A stretch of 64,000 bases of DNA from Marinobacter sp. F4206 (GTDB lineage Bacteria > Pseudomonadota > Gammaproteobacteria > Pseudomonadales > Oleiphilaceae). The DNA lies in contig NZ_JAHXKI010000003.1 in the NCBI RefSeq assembly GCF_019392195.1, positions 1-64,000 of the forward strand, read 5' to 3'. A model generated the notes under the pieces. The model was not told where the DNA came from. It worked only from the letters and a program-made list of their open reading frames with translations, and made no database searches. Made by a program: the position numbers and the translations under genes. Positions 40,290 to 50,438 of this stretch are shown piece after piece. Numbering within the stretch: position 1 is the first letter of the stretch; each line of letters starts with the position of its first letter.

Positions 40290-40772
40290 GTGAGCAGACT
40301 GACGCATCTTGACGACAAGGGTGAGGCCCGCATGGTTGATGTGACCGAGAAAGCGGTCACCGAGCGAGAGGCCCGGGCCGAGGCCACCATCCGCATGGCA
40401 CCGGCGACTCTGAGTATGATTGTTGATGGTGAGCATCCCAAGGGCGATGTGCTGGCAGTTGCCCGCATTGCGGGCATCATGGCCGCCAAGAAAACCCATG
40501 AGCTGATACCCTTGTGCCATTCGCTCAACCTGACCTCGGTAAAGGTGGAACTGACCCCCGGAAACGATGGCGCCTCCGTCCATATCCTGACCCGTTGCAA
40601 GCTCTCCGGTCAGACCGGTGTGGAAATGGAAGCGCTGACTGCTGCCAGCGTCGCCGCCCTGACCCTCTATGACATGTGCAAGGCGGTGGACCGCGGCATG
40701 GAAATAGGGGCAGTTCGCCTGCTCGAGAAGAAAGGCGGGCGCAGTGGTCATTGGGTGGCAGAAAGCTCCTGA
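40290..40772 (+). CDS. moaC: Cyclic pyranopterin monophosphate synthase MoaC
   Basis: Second step of molybdenum cofactor synthesis, turning 3',8-cyclo-7,8-dihydro-GTP into cyclic pyranopterin monophosphate. The 160 residues match E. coli MoaC (161). Key segments are [16 protein letters not shown] and [23 protein letters not shown], with the Lys of [12 protein letters not shown] start at 40290, four bases after GGAGA; the longer frame upstream is a shadow. Other moa genes are not in the window. Confidence 0.96.
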   Translation: MSRLTHLDDKGEARMVDVTEKAVTEREARAEATIRMAPATLSMIVDGEHPKGDVLAVARIAGIMAAKKTHELIPLCHSLNLTSVKVELTPGNDGASVHILTRCKLSGQTGVEMEALTAASVAALTLYDMCKAVDRGMEIGAVRLLEKKGGRSGHWVAESS

Positions 40773-40869
40773 GATCTAATCCGCGAGGATCGCCGGTACG
40801 TAAATCACCGATATCTCAGCATCATCGGAGGGGCTACAGTGCCGGGACTACGCCAAGCTGACGGCCGCG

Positions 40870-40878
40870 TGATAGAAT
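40870..40878 (+). promoter_or_regulatory. Candidate extended -10 promoter of ribA
   Basis: TGA plus TAGAAT (40873-40878), 35 bases before the ribA GTG. No clear -35. Confidence 0.4.
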
Positions 40879-40913
40879 GCGCGGCCCGATTGACTGAACC
40901 ACGAGGAACGACT

Positions 40914-41528
40914 GTGGCTGTTCGTTACATCCAGACCTGCCGGTTGCCGACCCCGTTCGGGGTTTTTGACATGCACGGCTTTGAAGAACCGGACACTGGC
41001 AAAGAGCACGTGGCCCTGACCCTGGGTGACTTGAACAGCACCGAACCCATGCTTGCCCGCACCCACTCTGAGTGCCTGACGGGGGATGCCCTCTACAGCA
41101 TGCGGTGTGACTGCGGCTATCAGCTTGAAGAGGCTCTTCGCAGCATTGCCCGAGAGGGCCGGGGCATCCTCATGTACCTGCGCCAGGAAGGGCGGGGTAT
41201 CGGGCTGCTTAACAAGATTCGCGCTTACCATCTCCAGGACCAGGGGGCCGATACCGTCGAAGCCAATGAAAAGCTGGGTTTTGCGGCGGATCTTCGGGAT
41301 TACAGCATGTGTAAGGACATGCTGGAGCATCTCGGCATCAAGAGCCTGAGACTGATGACCAACAATCCGCGCAAGGTGAAAGCCTTGACCTCCTACGGTA
41401 TCGATATTGCCGAGCGGGTGCCGCTGCACGTGGGCCGGAACCCCCACAACGAGCATTACCTGGACACCAAACAAAGCAAGCTCGGTCACTGGCTGGAGAC
41501 TCATCAGGACGACGACCCTGAAGGGTGA
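40914..41528 (+). CDS. ribA: GTP cyclohydrolase II
   Basis: First step of riboflavin synthesis, from GTP to the diaminopyrimidine. The 204 residues include the zinc cysteines in [18 protein letters not shown], the [17 protein letters not shown] segment and LMTNNPRK. It is the stand-alone form, without a RibB domain. GTG at 40914 is preceded by GAGGAACG; an upstream GTG at 40839 lacks homology. Confidence 0.95.
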   Translation: MAVRYIQTCRLPTPFGVFDMHGFEEPDTGKEHVALTLGDLNSTEPMLARTHSECLTGDALYSMRCDCGYQLEEALRSIAREGRGILMYLRQEGRGIGLLNKIRAYHLQDQGADTVEANEKLGFAADLRDYSMCKDMLEHLGIKSLRLMTNNPRKVKALTSYGIDIAERVPLHVGRNPHNEHYLDTKQSKLGHWLETHQDDDPEG

Positions 41529-41549
41529 AGCATTGCGTTTGTCAGACAT

Positions 41550-41579
41550 AAAAAAGCCCGCCAACTGGCGGGCTTTTTT
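41550..41579. terminator. Bidirectional terminator between ribA and dxs
   Basis: Perfect 13-bp stem AAAAAAGCCCGCC / GGCGGGCTTTTTT around AACT. Serves both convergent genes. Confidence 0.92.
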
Positions 41580-41595
41580 ATGTCTGGCGCTGGAG

Positions 41596-43527
41596 CTATT
41601 TAACCGCCTTCAGGCGCTGACGCTGCAAGCGTTCCATCCGTTCTTCAATAGCGACCCGAATGCCGTCGGCGTCGAGGCCGCAGTCGTGGAGCAGTTCACC
41701 GTGCTTACCATGATCGATGAAGGCGTCGGGCAGCCCCAGTTGCAGGACCGGCATCGTCACCTCGCAGCGACTCAGGAACTCGGTCACGGCGCTGCCCGCA
41801 CCACCGGCAATGGCGTTCTCCTCGAGGGTCACCAGCAGCTCATGTTGCTCCGCCAGTGCCAGCACCATCTCTTCATCCAGCGGTTTCACGAATCGCATGT
41901 CCGCCACGGTGGCTCCTAATGCCTCGGCAGCCTCCAGTGCGGGAGCCAGCAGGGTGCCAAAGTTCAGGATGGCAATGTCGCCGCCTTCCCGAATCAGCCG
42001 CCCCTTGCCGATGGTAAGCGCCTGCAGCTCCTGTTCGATCCGGACGCCGGGGCCAGTGCCGCGAGGGTAGCGCACCGCCGCCGGGCCACTGATCATCAGG
42101 CCGGTATGCAGTAGCTGTCGGGTTTCATTCTCATCGGAGGGCGTCATCACCACCATATTCGGAATGCAGCGAAGGTAGCTGATGTCGAAGGCGCCCGCGT
42201 GAGTGGGACCATCCTCGCCCACCAGGCCGGCCCGGTCGATCGCGAAAAGCACATCCAGGTTCTGGATGGCAACGTCGTGGATCAGCTGGTCATAGCCCCG
42301 CTGCAGAAAGGTGGAATAGATCGCCACCACGGGTTTTGCACCATCACAGGCTAGGCCCGCCGCCAGGGTGACCGAATGCTGTTCGGCAATGGCGACGTCG
42401 AAGTAGCGGTCCGGGAAGCGTTCGGAGAAGGCCAGCAGGTCCGAGCCTTCACACATGGCCGGAGTGATGCCCACAACCCGTTCGTCCTGCGCTGCCGCAT
42501 CACACAGCCATTGGCCAAAGATGTTGGCGTACTTTGGCTTGGTCGGCTTGGGTTTGATCGGTTCCGGTTTGCTGGGAGGTACCGGTTCAATCTTGTTAAT
42601 GGCATGGTAACCAATGGGATCCGCCTCCGCGGGGGCGAAGCCTTTACCCTTGGTGGTCACCACGTGCAGAAACTGTGGGCCCTCCAGCTCCCGAATGTTT
42701 TCCAGGGTTTCCACCAGCAGCGGCAGGTCGTGGCCATCAATCGGGCCGATGTAATTGAAACCAAGCTCTTCGAACAGGGTGCCGGGCGCGATCATGCCCT
42801 TGAAGTGCTCTTCCGTCTTCTTGGCCAGTGCCATCAGGTGAGGGGTGCCCTGAAGCACCTTCTTGCTGCTGTCCCGAACCTGGTTATAGGTCCGGCTGGA
42901 GAGCAGCTTGGCAAAGTAATTGGACAGGCCTCCGACGTTGTGGGAGATCGACATGTCGTTGTCATTCAGAATCACCAGCATATCGGCATGCAGGTGGCCG
43001 GCATGGTTCAGGGCTTCGAAGGCCATGCCTGCGGTCATGGCGCCGTCGCCGATCACGGCGATGCTCTTGCGACCGGTTTTCTGAAGGCGCGCGGCGATGG
43101 CCATGCCCAGTGCGGCGCTGATGGATGTGCTGGAATGGCCCACACCAAAGGTGTCGTACTCACTTTCGGCCCGCTTCGGGAATCCGGCCAGACCGTCTTT
43201 GCGACGGATCGTGCCCATCTGTTCCCGCCGGCCGGTCAGTATCTTGTGGGGATAGGCCTGATGGCCCACATCCCAGACCAGTCGGTCTTCCGGGGTGTTG
43301 AACACGTAATGCAGAGCAACGGTCAGTTCCAGTACGCCCAGCCCTGCGCCGAAATGGCCGCCGGTCTGACCGACCGACCACAGCAGAAACGCCCTGAGCT
43401 CCCTGGCCAGCTGGGTGAGCTGGTCAGCCGGCAGCTCTCGCAACTGAGCCGGTGAATCCATCCGGTCCAGCAGAGGCGTGTTGGGCCGCTGTGACGGAAT
43501 TTCCTTGAAAATATAAGTGTCCTGCAT
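41596..43527 (-). CDS. dxs: 1-deoxy-D-xylulose-5-phosphate synthase
   Basis: Thiamine-diphosphate enzyme that starts the MEP isoprenoid pathway from pyruvate and glyceraldehyde 3-phosphate. About 643 residues, family length. TPP site [18 protein letters not shown] with the later [16 protein letters not shown] near residue 125 and the transketolase pyrimidine domain ([12 protein letters not shown]). ATG at 43527 is chosen on homology. Isoprenoid neighbour ispA lies upstream in the same direction. Confidence 0.97.
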   Translation of the reverse strand: MQDTYIFKEIPSQRPNTPLLDRMDSPAQLRELPADQLTQLARELRAFLLWSVGQTGGHFGAGLGVLELTVALHYVFNTPEDRLVWDVGHQAYPHKILTGRREQMGTIRRKDGLAGFPKRAESEYDTFGVGHSSTSISAALGMAIAARLQKTGRKSIAVIGDGAMTAGMAFEALNHAGHLHADMLVILNDNDMSISHNVGGLSNYFAKLLSSRTYNQVRDSSKKVLQGTPHLMALAKKTEEHFKGMIAPGTLFEELGFNYIGPIDGHDLPLLVETLENIRELEGPQFLHVVTTKGKGFAPAEADPIGYHAINKIEPVPPSKPEPIKPKPTKPKYANIFGQWLCDAAAQDERVVGITPAMCEGSDLLAFSERFPDRYFDVAIAEQHSVTLAAGLACDGAKPVVAIYSTFLQRGYDQLIHDVAIQNLDVLFAIDRAGLVGEDGPTHAGAFDISYLRCIPNMVVMTPSDENETRQLLHTGLMISGPAAVRYPRGTGPGVRIEQELQALTIGKGRLIREGGDIAILNFGTLLAPALEAAEALGATVADMRFVKPLDEEMVLALAEQHELLVTLEENAIAGGAGSAVTEFLSRCEVTMPVLQLGLPDAFIDHGKHGELLHDCGLDADGIRVAIEERMERLQRQRLKAVK

Positions 43528-43567
43528 CTGCTCGGGTCTTTTCCGGAATGTTCGGCAACTGCCTGGC

Positions 43568-43596
43568 ATTATAGGGGAACAGGGGCGCCTGTTTCA
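43568..43596 (-). promoter_or_regulatory. Candidate promoter of dxs
   Basis: On the minus strand TATAAT (43573-43568) is preceded at 17 bp by TGAAAC. It lies in the 132-base gap between ispA and dxs and suggests that dxs is not only read through from ispA. Confidence 0.45.
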
Positions 43597-43659
43597 CACC
43601 AATCGGGCCAGTTGTTGCGAGATTGTTAAGCTCAGTGTGCGCCCTTCAGGCGCCGGGAT

Positions 43660-44556
43660 TCAATGGGTTCGTGCCACCACGTAATCGGCCATGGCGCGCA
43701 GTGGATCCGCCTCTGGCCCAAAGTCCCTGAGGCTTTTCAGCGCACGCGCCAGCAACGCGGCCAAATGCTCACGAGCACCGTCCACGCCAAGCAGGGCCGG
43801 ATAGGTGGGTTTGGCGCGGGCGGCGTCTGATCCCTGAGGCTTGCCAATAACCGCGGTATCACCTTCGATGTCCAGCAGGTCATCCTGCACCTGGAACGCC
43901 AACCCCAATGCCTTGGCATAAGTTGCCAGATTGTCCAGGGTTGATTTGGGCACTGAGGGAGCTGTCAGTGCACCCAGCTTTACACTGGCCTCGATCAGAG
44001 CGCCAGTCTTGTGCCGGTGCATGGTTTCGAGCTGGGCGAGTGACAGGGTTTTGCCAACGGATTCCAGATCAATGGCCTGGCCACCGACCATGCCGTAATG
44101 GCCGCTTGCCCCTGCCAGCTCGTGCACCATGGCGAGACGCGCGGCAGCGTCGATGTTGTCGTTTCCGGACAGGCAGCGGAACGCCAGCGCCTGGAGTGCG
44201 TCGCCGGCAAGAATGGCGGTGGCCTCGTCGAACGCGATGTGGGCGGTCGGTCGGCCCCGGCGCAATTCGTCATCGTCCATCGCGGGCAGGTCGTCATGGA
44301 TCAGGGAGTAAGCATGGATCAGCTCCACCGCACAGGCGGGTGCCAGCGCCTCGTCACCTGTCTGGCCGGCGGCCTTGGCCGCCGCCAGGCACAGGGCCGG
44401 CCGAATCCGCTTGCCTCCGCCAAGCACACTGTACCGCATGGCGTCCTGCAGTCGCTCGGAAGCGGAGCCGTGCGCGAGGCAGCGCTCCAGTTCGGCGTCC
44501 ACCCGGCCCCGGCAGGCCTCGAGGAAATCCAGCGCCAGCTTGTTCTGGTCAGTCAT
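43660..44556 (-). CDS. ispA: Farnesyl diphosphate synthase (short-chain polyprenyl synthase)
   Basis: Condenses IPP with DMAPP and geranyl diphosphate to farnesyl diphosphate. The 298 residues hold both aspartate-rich motifs: DDLPAMDDDELRRGR (first) and DDLLDIEGD (second). The start overlaps the xseB stop (ATGA), so they are translationally coupled; order xseB-ispA-dxs as in E. coli. Confidence 0.96.
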   Translation of the reverse strand: MTDQNKLALDFLEACRGRVDAELERCLAHGSASERLQDAMRYSVLGGGKRIRPALCLAAAKAAGQTGDEALAPACAVELIHAYSLIHDDLPAMDDDELRRGRPTAHIAFDEATAILAGDALQALAFRCLSGNDNIDAAARLAMVHELAGASGHYGMVGGQAIDLESVGKTLSLAQLETMHRHKTGALIEASVKLGALTAPSVPKSTLDNLATYAKALGLAFQVQDDLLDIEGDTAVIGKPQGSDAARAKPTYPALLGVDGAREHLAALLARALKSLRDFGPEADPLRAMADYVVARTH

Positions 44557-44810
44557 CAGTCGGCGTCGTCCGGCGTAAACGGTTGGGTTCCCAGGGTGCC
44601 ATCGCTGTTCTGAACCAGTTGCTCGACCCTCTGTTCGGCATTTTTCAGTGCCTGTTGGCATTCCCGGGTAAGCTTTACGCCGCGTTCGAACGCGGTCAGA
44701 GACTGTTCGAGCGACAGCTCGCCCTGTTCCAGATTCCGCACGAGCGTTTCCAGTTCATCAAGGGACTTTTCAAAATCGGCAATGGATGTGGCGCCTTGTT
44801 CACTGGCCAT
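44556..44810 (-). CDS. xseB: Exodeoxyribonuclease VII small subunit
   Basis: Small subunit of exonuclease VII, 84 residues. The conserved core is [32 protein letters not shown]. The large subunit gene xseA is not in the window. First gene of the xseB-ispA-dxs unit. Confidence 0.95.
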   Translation of the reverse strand: MASEQGATSIADFEKSLDELETLVRNLEQGELSLEQSLTAFERGVKLTRECQQALKNAEQRVEQLVQNSDGTLGTQPFTPDDAD

Positions 44811-44865
44811 CAGGGGCCCTCCGATCGGGTGGCAGAATTTCGCGGATTATATCAGAGCTTGTGGG

Positions 44866-45639
44866 CTATCGCTGCCAGTGGAACCGGCGGCAATGCTGAG
44901 GTTGTGCATTCGGCCCCCAGGTTTGTTCGCTAACCCGGACTTCACCGCGCCGGGAAACACTGACGACGGTGGTGGCGCGGGTCCCGTAGGCGTCGCCGAC
45001 AATAAAGGGTGACGACAGGAAGCGCTCGGTCTCGATACCGATGCCGGTATCCGGCAGCAGGTTGTCCGGCGCCGGTGTTGTGTCCTGGAGCAGGGCAATC
45101 AGCTCCTGGTGTAACGCTTCCCCGTCACCGCTGGCGGATGCCACGGCGTCGCCCACGGCCTGCCGCAGGCGCAGCAGTTTGGGCCACGGCGTCTGCAGTA
45201 GATGATTACTCAGGCCATACACGCCGCGGTGAATGTCCCGCCCGGGATGGGCGTCCCGGTTGCTGTAATACCAACCCGAGGAGTCGCTCAGATGCACAAG
45301 GTTGAAACCCGCGTACTGCCCGGGTTTCGCAGCCAGGCTGGCTGCCAGGTCCGGGATCGGTTCCTCAAGGGCTCGCAAGGGCAGTTCCCCGCGACTGTGG
45401 CGGCCGTCTTCCGGTGTACCTTCGCGGACGTTGGTCACGGCGTTGACGGTGCCATCCCGAGATACCGCAAGCCAGGTGCCACCGGATTGAAGGTCCCGGC
45501 CGGCCAGTATCTGGGTGCCCCGAGCCGTCTCCCACCAGTCCATTGGCGCTGTCGGGCGGCGGAAAAACTCGTCCCGGTTAGCAGCTACCACCAGGGGGAA
45601 ATGGCGACTCTGGCCAAGGGCAAAGGCAATAAGGCACAT
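44866..45639 (-). CDS. NRDE (TANGO2-like, DUF833) family protein
   Basis: 257 residues. The N-terminal MCLIAFALG and the family-naming NRDE motif (ANRDEFFRRPTAP, about residues 20-32) identify it. Cys2 would be the N-terminal nucleophile if Met is removed, as in the Ntn-hydrolase-like fold proposed for the family. Bacterial function is unclear; the animal homologue TANGO2 is linked to heme or lipid handling. Divergent from the next gene. Confidence 0.88.
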   Translation of the reverse strand: MCLIAFALGQSRHFPLVVAANRDEFFRRPTAPMDWWETARGTQILAGRDLQSGGTWLAVSRDGTVNAVTNVREGTPEDGRHSRGELPLRALEEPIPDLAASLAAKPGQYAGFNLVHLSDSSGWYYSNRDAHPGRDIHRGVYGLSNHLLQTPWPKLLRLRQAVGDAVASASGDGEALHQELIALLQDTTPAPDNLLPDTGIGIETERFLSSPFIVGDAYGTRATTVVSVSRRGEVRVSEQTWGPNAQPQHCRRFHWQR

Positions 45640-45716
45640 GGTGTCTCGCGACGCTCCTGGAGTTAATGAAGTTGGCAGTTGCGGTGTGTATCATACCAGC
45701 CTTGTTTCCCGGGGCT

Positions 45717-46526
45717 ATGGACAAGGCGATGACCCTGATCTACGTATTTGCTTCCTATCTGGCGCTTGGTGCCCTGGCAGGCACGCTGGCGGGTCTGTTT
45801 GGCATCGGTGGCGGGCTGATTATTGTCCCGGTCCTGATATTCAGTTTCGGGCTCCAGGGCATCAGTCCTGAAGTGGCGGCCCACCTGGCGGTTGGCACGT
45901 CGCTGGCGACCATCGTGTTCACCTCCCTCAGCTCCATTCGCTCGCATCACAAGCACGAGGCTGTCCGCTGGGACATTTTCCGGCCCATGGCAGTAGGCAT
46001 CGTGGTTGGTGCGGTGGTTGGCGCCTGGTCCGCGTCGCTGTTGAGCGGGCCGGCACTGGAACTGGTGATCGGGGTTTTCGTCATCGCGGTTGCCATCAAG
46101 ATGCTGACCGGTGCTAACCCCAAACCCGGACGGGTGGTTCCGGGGCAGTCCGGTCTTGTTGCATCCGGAGGGATAATTGGCTGGGCCTCTGCCATTTTCG
46201 GGATCGGCGGTGGCACTCTGACGGTGCCCTACATGACCTGGTGCAATGTGCGAATGCAGCACGCGGTAGGTACGTCCGCAGCGTGCGGGTTACCCATTGC
46301 CGTCGCCGGTGCGCTGGGTAACGTCTGGACCGGGTGGGACAACCCCTACCTGCCAGAGTACAGCGTTGGCTTTATATACTTGCCTGCGCTGCTGGGTATT
46401 ATTCTGACCAGCGTATTATTCGCCCGGGTAGGGGCGGCGCTGGCGCACCGGCTGGATGCCGCGGTGCTGAAACGAATTTTTGCCGTGGTCCTGCTTGTCG
46501 TGGGGCTTCGTTTCCTTCTGAGCTGA
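45717..46526 (+). CDS. TauE/SafE family permease (sulfite exporter-like)
   Basis: Inner-membrane protein of about 269 residues with eight predicted membrane segments in two repeats, each with the glycine-rich motif: [14 protein letters not shown] (about residue 20) and [15 protein letters not shown] (about residue 160). The family moves organosulfur anions or sulfite, but the substrate cannot be told. Starts at 45666, 45717 or 45729 are possible; I prefer 45717, which trims a long N-terminus. lgt follows ten bases downstream. Confidence 0.88.
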   Translation: MDKAMTLIYVFASYLALGALAGTLAGLFGIGGGLIIVPVLIFSFGLQGISPEVAAHLAVGTSLATIVFTSLSSIRSHHKHEAVRWDIFRPMAVGIVVGAVVGAWSASLLSGPALELVIGVFVIAVAIKMLTGANPKPGRVVPGQSGLVASGGIIGWASAIFGIGGGTLTVPYMTWCNVRMQHAVGTSAACGLPIAVAGALGNVWTGWDNPYLPEYSVGFIYLPALLGIILTSVLFARVGAALAHRLDAAVLKRIFAVVLLVVGLRFLLS

Positions 46527-46536
46527 GAGGTTGTCG

Positions 46537-47325
46537 ATGCTGCAGCATCCCCAAATTGATCCGGTGGCGATAGCCATCGGCCCGCTCAAGATTCACTGGT
46601 ACGGCCTGACCTATCTGGTGGGCTTTGTGGCTGGTTGGTGGCTTGGGCGGTTGCGCACCCGCAAGCCCTGGTCGCCAATCAATGAAGAGCAGATGGGCGA
46701 CCTGCTGTTCTACCTCGCCCTCGGGGTGATACTGGGTGGGCGCTTCGGCTATGTCATCTTCTATAATTTCGATGTTTTTCTGGCGGACCCTCTCTGGCTG
46801 CTCCGAGTCTGGGAGGGCGGTATGTCATTCCACGGCGGCCTTCTGGGTGTGATGTTCGCGATGTGGTGGTATGGCCGCAAAGTCGGCGCCGGTTTCTGGA
46901 AAATCGCCGACTTCGTGGCGCCCCTGGTTCCAGTGGGGCTCGGCGCAGGGCGCATTGGAAACTTCATTAACGGTGAACTCTGGGGCAAGCCGACGGATGT
47001 GTCGTGGGGAATGGTCTTCCCGACAGCGCCGGATGCTCTGGCCCGGCACCCCTCCCAGCTTTATCAGTTTGCCCTTGAGGGCGTTGCACTGTTCGTTATC
47101 CTGTGGTGGTTCTCCGCCAAGCCCAGGCCGAGGATGGCAGTATCCGGAATGTTTTTGATTTTCTACGGCATATTCCGGTTTATGGTTGAGTTCGTGCGCG
47201 AGCCGGATCCGCAGCTCGGCTACCTGGCGTTTGACTGGCTGACCATGGGACAAGTGCTGTCGATGCCGATGATTGTTGCGGGCGCCGCCCTGATGTTCAT
47301 TGCTTACCGGAGAAACGCAGAATGA
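46537..47325 (+). CDS. lgt: Prolipoprotein diacylglyceryl transferase
   Basis: Integral membrane enzyme that attaches diacylglycerol to the lipobox cysteine. The 262 residues include the HGGLLG segment ([12 protein letters not shown]) and the Lgt signature [25 protein letters not shown] precedes the ATG at 46537; the TTG at 46531 is less likely. ATGA overlap with thyA. Confidence 0.97.
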   Translation: MLQHPQIDPVAIAIGPLKIHWYGLTYLVGFVAGWWLGRLRTRKPWSPINEEQMGDLLFYLALGVILGGRFGYVIFYNFDVFLADPLWLLRVWEGGMSFHGGLLGVMFAMWWYGRKVGAGFWKIADFVAPLVPVGLGAGRIGNFINGELWGKPTDVSWGMVFPTAPDALARHPSQLYQFALEGVALFVILWWFSAKPRPRMAVSGMFLIFYGIFRFMVEFVREPDPQLGYLAFDWLTMGQVLSMPMIVAGAALMFIAYRRNAE

Positions 47326-48161
47326 AGGCCTATCTCGACCTGATGCAGGATGTTGTCGATAACGGATTCGACAAGGGTGACCGGACCGGCGTTGGCACCC
47401 GATCCGTGTTCGGGCGCCAGATCCGTTTCAACCTCCAGGACGGCTTCCCCCTGGTCACCACCAAGAAAGTCCACGTGCGCAGTATCATTTGCGAATTACT
47501 CTGGTTCCTGAACGGCTCCACCGACAACACCTGGCTGAAAGAGCGCAAGGTGTCGATCTGGAATGAGTGGGCGCTGGACGATGGCGATCTGGGGCCGATT
47601 TACGGCAAACAATGGCGCAGCTGGCAGTGCCCGGATGGCCGCGTGGTCGACCAGATCAGTGAGGTGATTGAGCAGATTCGCACCAAGCCCAATTCCCGAC
47701 GCCTCATTGTTTCCGCCTGGAATCCGGCCGAGCTTCCGGACGAGTCTATCGGTCCCCAGGAGAATGTGCGGGAAGGGCGCATGGCGCTGGCTCCCTGCCA
47801 TTGTCTGTTCCAGTTCTACGTCGTGGACGGCAAGCTTTCATGCCAGCTATACCAACGCAGTGCTGACCTGTTCCTCGGTGTGCCGTTCAACATTGCTTCC
47901 TATGCCCTGCTGACGCACATGATTGCCCAGCAGTGTGATCTCGACGTCGGGGAATTCGTGCACACATTCGGCGATTGTCACCTGTACCAGAACCACCTGA
48001 CCGACGACATCGTTTTCGAACAGCTCAGACGTGAACCGCGTGCCTTGCCCAGGCTGGTGATCAAGCGAAAGCCGGCATCGATCTTTGAATATGAGTTGGA
48101 AGATTTTGAGTTTGAAGGCTACGACCCTTACCCGGGGATCAAGGCACCGATTGCGATTTAA
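47322..48161 (+). CDS. thyA: Thymidylate synthase
   Basis: Makes dTMP from dUMP with methylene-tetrahydrofolate. The 279 residues are 15 longer than in E. coli, due to an insert before the active-site Cys in [13 protein letters not shown]. Other segments: [31 protein letters not shown] and [10 protein letters not shown]. The by-product dihydrofolate is recycled by FolA encoded just downstream. Confidence 0.97.
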   Translation: MKAYLDLMQDVVDNGFDKGDRTGVGTRSVFGRQIRFNLQDGFPLVTTKKVHVRSIICELLWFLNGSTDNTWLKERKVSIWNEWALDDGDLGPIYGKQWRSWQCPDGRVVDQISEVIEQIRTKPNSRRLIVSAWNPAELPDESIGPQENVREGRMALAPCHCLFQFYVVDGKLSCQLYQRSADLFLGVPFNIASYALLTHMIAQQCDLDVGEFVHTFGDCHLYQNHLTDDIVFEQLRREPRALPRLVIKRKPASIFEYELEDFEFEGYDPYPGIKAPIAI

Positions 48162-48221
48162 ACTTCAGCAGGCTGTTTCTTCAGTCTGCCGCTTGCCAAC
48201 TCCGAAGCAAGAGGACCCGAA

Positions 48222-48731
48222 ATGAGGAAAGCCCTCATCGTCGCCATGTCCCGAAACCGGGTCATCGGCCGCAACAACAACCTCCCCTGGTACCTTCCGG
48301 GCGACCTGCGTTACTTCAAGCAGGCGACCATGGGCAAGCCCATCATCATGGGGCGCAAGACCTGGGACTCCATCGGTCGGCCATTGCCGGGCCGAATGAA
48401 CGTTGTCATTTCGAGGAACCCCGACTGGGAGGCGCCAGCAGGAACTGTGGCGGCAACGTCATTGCAGGAGGCGTTGGTCAAGGCTGAGGCCCAGGCGGAA
48501 CTGGAAGGTGGTGAAGAGGTGATGATCATCGGGGGTGGCCAGATCTATACCGAGGCGCTGCCGATGGTGGATCGAATGTATGTCACCCAGGTGCACGCAG
48601 AAGTGGACGGGGACGCATTTTTTCCGGAAGTGAACTGGGATCAGTGGGAAGAAATCGGACGGGAGGATTTCTCCGCGTCCGACAACAATCCGTACGACTA
48701 TAGCTTCGTCGTCTACCAGCGCCAGGCTTAA
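48222..48731 (+). CDS. folA: Dihydrofolate reductase
   Basis: Regenerates tetrahydrofolate with NADPH. The 169 residues contain NRVIGRNNNLPWYLPGDLRYFK (catalytic Asp in PGDLRYF), GRKTWDSIGRPLPGR and IIGGGQIYTEAL. Metabolic partner of thyA 60 bases upstream. Its stop codon overlaps that of the convergent helicase gene. Confidence 0.97.
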   Translation: MRKALIVAMSRNRVIGRNNNLPWYLPGDLRYFKQATMGKPIIMGRKTWDSIGRPLPGRMNVVISRNPDWEAPAGTVAATSLQEALVKAEAQAELEGGEEVMIIGGGQIYTEALPMVDRMYVTQVHAEVDGDAFFPEVNWDQWEEIGREDFSASDNNPYDYSFVVYQRQA

Positions 48732-48739
48732 GCCTGGCG
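48720..48739. repeat. 20-bp perfect palindrome at the folA/helicase junction
   Basis: CGCCAGGCTT followed directly by its reverse complement AAGCCTGGCG. Both convergent stop codons (TAA at 48729-48731 and its minus-strand counterpart at 48730-48728) sit in the centre. No T-tract. Confidence 0.7.
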
Positions 48740-50242
48740 AGGTGGGCGCTTTCCAGCAGGCTTGCCGCCCTTGCCGGGAGGCTTACCGCGACCGCCGGGG
48801 CCGCCCTTGCCCTTGGGTCCGCCTTTCTTGAAGCCGCCTTTCGGGCCCTTCCGGAACTCGCCCGGACGACCACCCTTGCGATCACGGCGGGGCGGGGTGG
48901 CAGAAACCACCGGCAGGGCTTCTGGCTGCTCCAGCGGCAGTGAACCCGGCTGCGCGGCTTCCATCCAGCACGCCAGGGCGCCGGCGACCATCGCCATATC
49001 CATGTCATTGCGCTCGGCAATTTCATCGAGCAGCGACATGGCCTTGGCCAGTTTCTTATCTTCCGCGAAGCCCAGCAATTGGGCTTCGAACTGCTGCTCC
49101 CGCATCTTCTTGAGATCGGTGGGTGACGGCAGTTCGTAGGCTTCCATCGGCGAATTGGTCGCTCGCTCAAGGGTCTTCAGCCAGCTGCGCTCCCGGGGCG
49201 TAACCAGCAGAATAGCCTTGCCTGTGCGCCCTGCGCGGCCAGTCCGGCCAACACGGTGGATGTAGGCTTCGGTATCGTAAGGCACATCGTAATTGATCAC
49301 ATGCGTGATGCGGGCGACGTCCAGGCCACGTGCGGCGACATCGGTGGCAATAATGATGTCCTTCTTGCCACGCTTCAGGTCTTCAACGGTTTGCTCCCGC
49401 TGGCGCTGGTTCAGATCGCCACTCAGGGGTGCGACGGCATGGCCCCGGGCCGACAGCTTTTCGGCCAGCATGGTGGTCTCGGCCTTGGTGCGCACGAAGA
49501 TAATGGCAGCGTCAACCGGCTCCACTTCCAGAATGCGGGTGAGGGCGTCCAGCTTGCGCTCGGCATAGACCGGCAGCACGAATTGGGAAATCCGTTCAAC
49601 GGTGCGGGTTTCGCTCGCAATTTTTACTTCGGTAGCATCGCGCAGGTAGGTCTGGGCGACCTTCTTGATCTGCGGCGGCATGGTGGCAGAGAACAGCGCG
49701 CGCTGGCAGTTGTCAGGCGTCTTGGCCAGGATTGCCTCGACATCGTCAATGAAGCCCATGCGAAGCATCTCGTCGGCTTCGTCCAGAACAAGGGCCTTGA
49801 GGCTGTCCAGTTTCAGCGTGCCCTTACGCAGGTGGTCGAGCATGCGTCCCGGAGTCCCAACAATCACCTGGGCGCCGCGCCGAAGGCCCTTGATCTGGGG
49901 ATAGAAGTCCTGGCCGCCGTAAATGGGCAGCACATGAAACTGGCGGAATTTGCTGGCGTAGGTCGTGAAGGCCTCGGCGACCTGAATGGCCAGTTCCCGC
50001 GTGGGGGCCAGAACCAGAATCTGGGGCTCGGTCACGGACGCGTCAATTCGGCTCAGCAGCGGCAGGGCAAAGGCGGCGGTTTTGCCGGTACCTGTCTGGG
50101 CGACACCCAGCAGATGATTGCCGGCCAGCAGCGCGGGGATAGACTGAGCCTGAATAGGCGACGGTTTTTCATAGCCAACAGCGGTCACGGCTTCAAGTAC
50201 GGCCGGATCCAGACCCAGTTCGGCAAAGGACATTTCTGACAT
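48728..50242 (-). CDS. deaD: DEAD-box ATP-dependent RNA helicase, DeaD/CsdA-like
   Basis: RNA unwinding enzyme, probably in ribosome assembly or cold adaptation. The 504 residues contain the Q motif (GYEKPSPIQAQSIP), AQTGTGKT, PTRELA, VLDEADEML, SAT and HRVGRTGRAGR. The C-terminal 70 residues are a disordered Gly/Lys/Arg/Pro-rich tail instead of the RRM domain of E. coli DeaD (629 residues). ATG at 50242 is chosen; the longer frame to 50371 has no homology. Confidence 0.92.
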   Translation of the reverse strand: MSEMSFAELGLDPAVLEAVTAVGYEKPSPIQAQSIPALLAGNHLLGVAQTGTGKTAAFALPLLSRIDASVTEPQILVLAPTRELAIQVAEAFTTYASKFRQFHVLPIYGGQDFYPQIKGLRRGAQVIVGTPGRMLDHLRKGTLKLDSLKALVLDEADEMLRMGFIDDVEAILAKTPDNCQRALFSATMPPQIKKVAQTYLRDATEVKIASETRTVERISQFVLPVYAERKLDALTRILEVEPVDAAIIFVRTKAETTMLAEKLSARGHAVAPLSGDLNQRQREQTVEDLKRGKKDIIIATDVAARGLDVARITHVINYDVPYDTEAYIHRVGRTGRAGRTGKAILLVTPRERSWLKTLERATNSPMEAYELPSPTDLKKMREQQFEAQLLGFAEDKKLAKAMSLLDEIAERNDMDMAMVAGALACWMEAAQPGSLPLEQPEALPVVSATPPRRDRKGGRPGEFRKGPKGGFKKGGPKGKGGPGGRGKPPGKGGKPAGKRPPRQA

Positions 50243-50299
50243 TGATTTACTCGGAATTCGGGGGGTAAGGCATTGCCGGGCAATGCATGATGTGGCCGC

Positions 50300-50328
50300 A
50301 TTATAGCCGCTTTGGAGCTCCTTTAATA
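50300..50328 (-). promoter_or_regulatory. Candidate promoter of the DEAD-box helicase gene
   Basis: Minus-strand TATAAT (50305-50300), 58 bases before the ATG, with TATTAA at 17 bp as a weak -35. The whole gap 50243-50438 separates two divergent genes. Confidence 0.4.
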
Positions 50329-50438
50329 CGCATAATCCCCTCATCCCTGTAGGTAGTTGCCGGTGCGGCATGATTGCTTTGGGAGGCTATCTGCGGCAGT
50401 CTTCCTGTTTGCCGATAGGTTGCTAACAGGAATCCAGA

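Noticed and set aside
40839..40913. Longer N-terminus for RibA from the GTG at 40839
   Set aside because: The extra 25 residues have no counterpart in GTP cyclohydrolase II and contain the likely -10 element; GAGGAACG supports the GTG at 40914.
47742..47800. Extra 15 residues in ThyA before the active-site cysteine
   Set aside because: In frame and surrounded by well conserved sequence; I recall similar inserts in thymidylate synthases of related bacteria, so it is normal variation.
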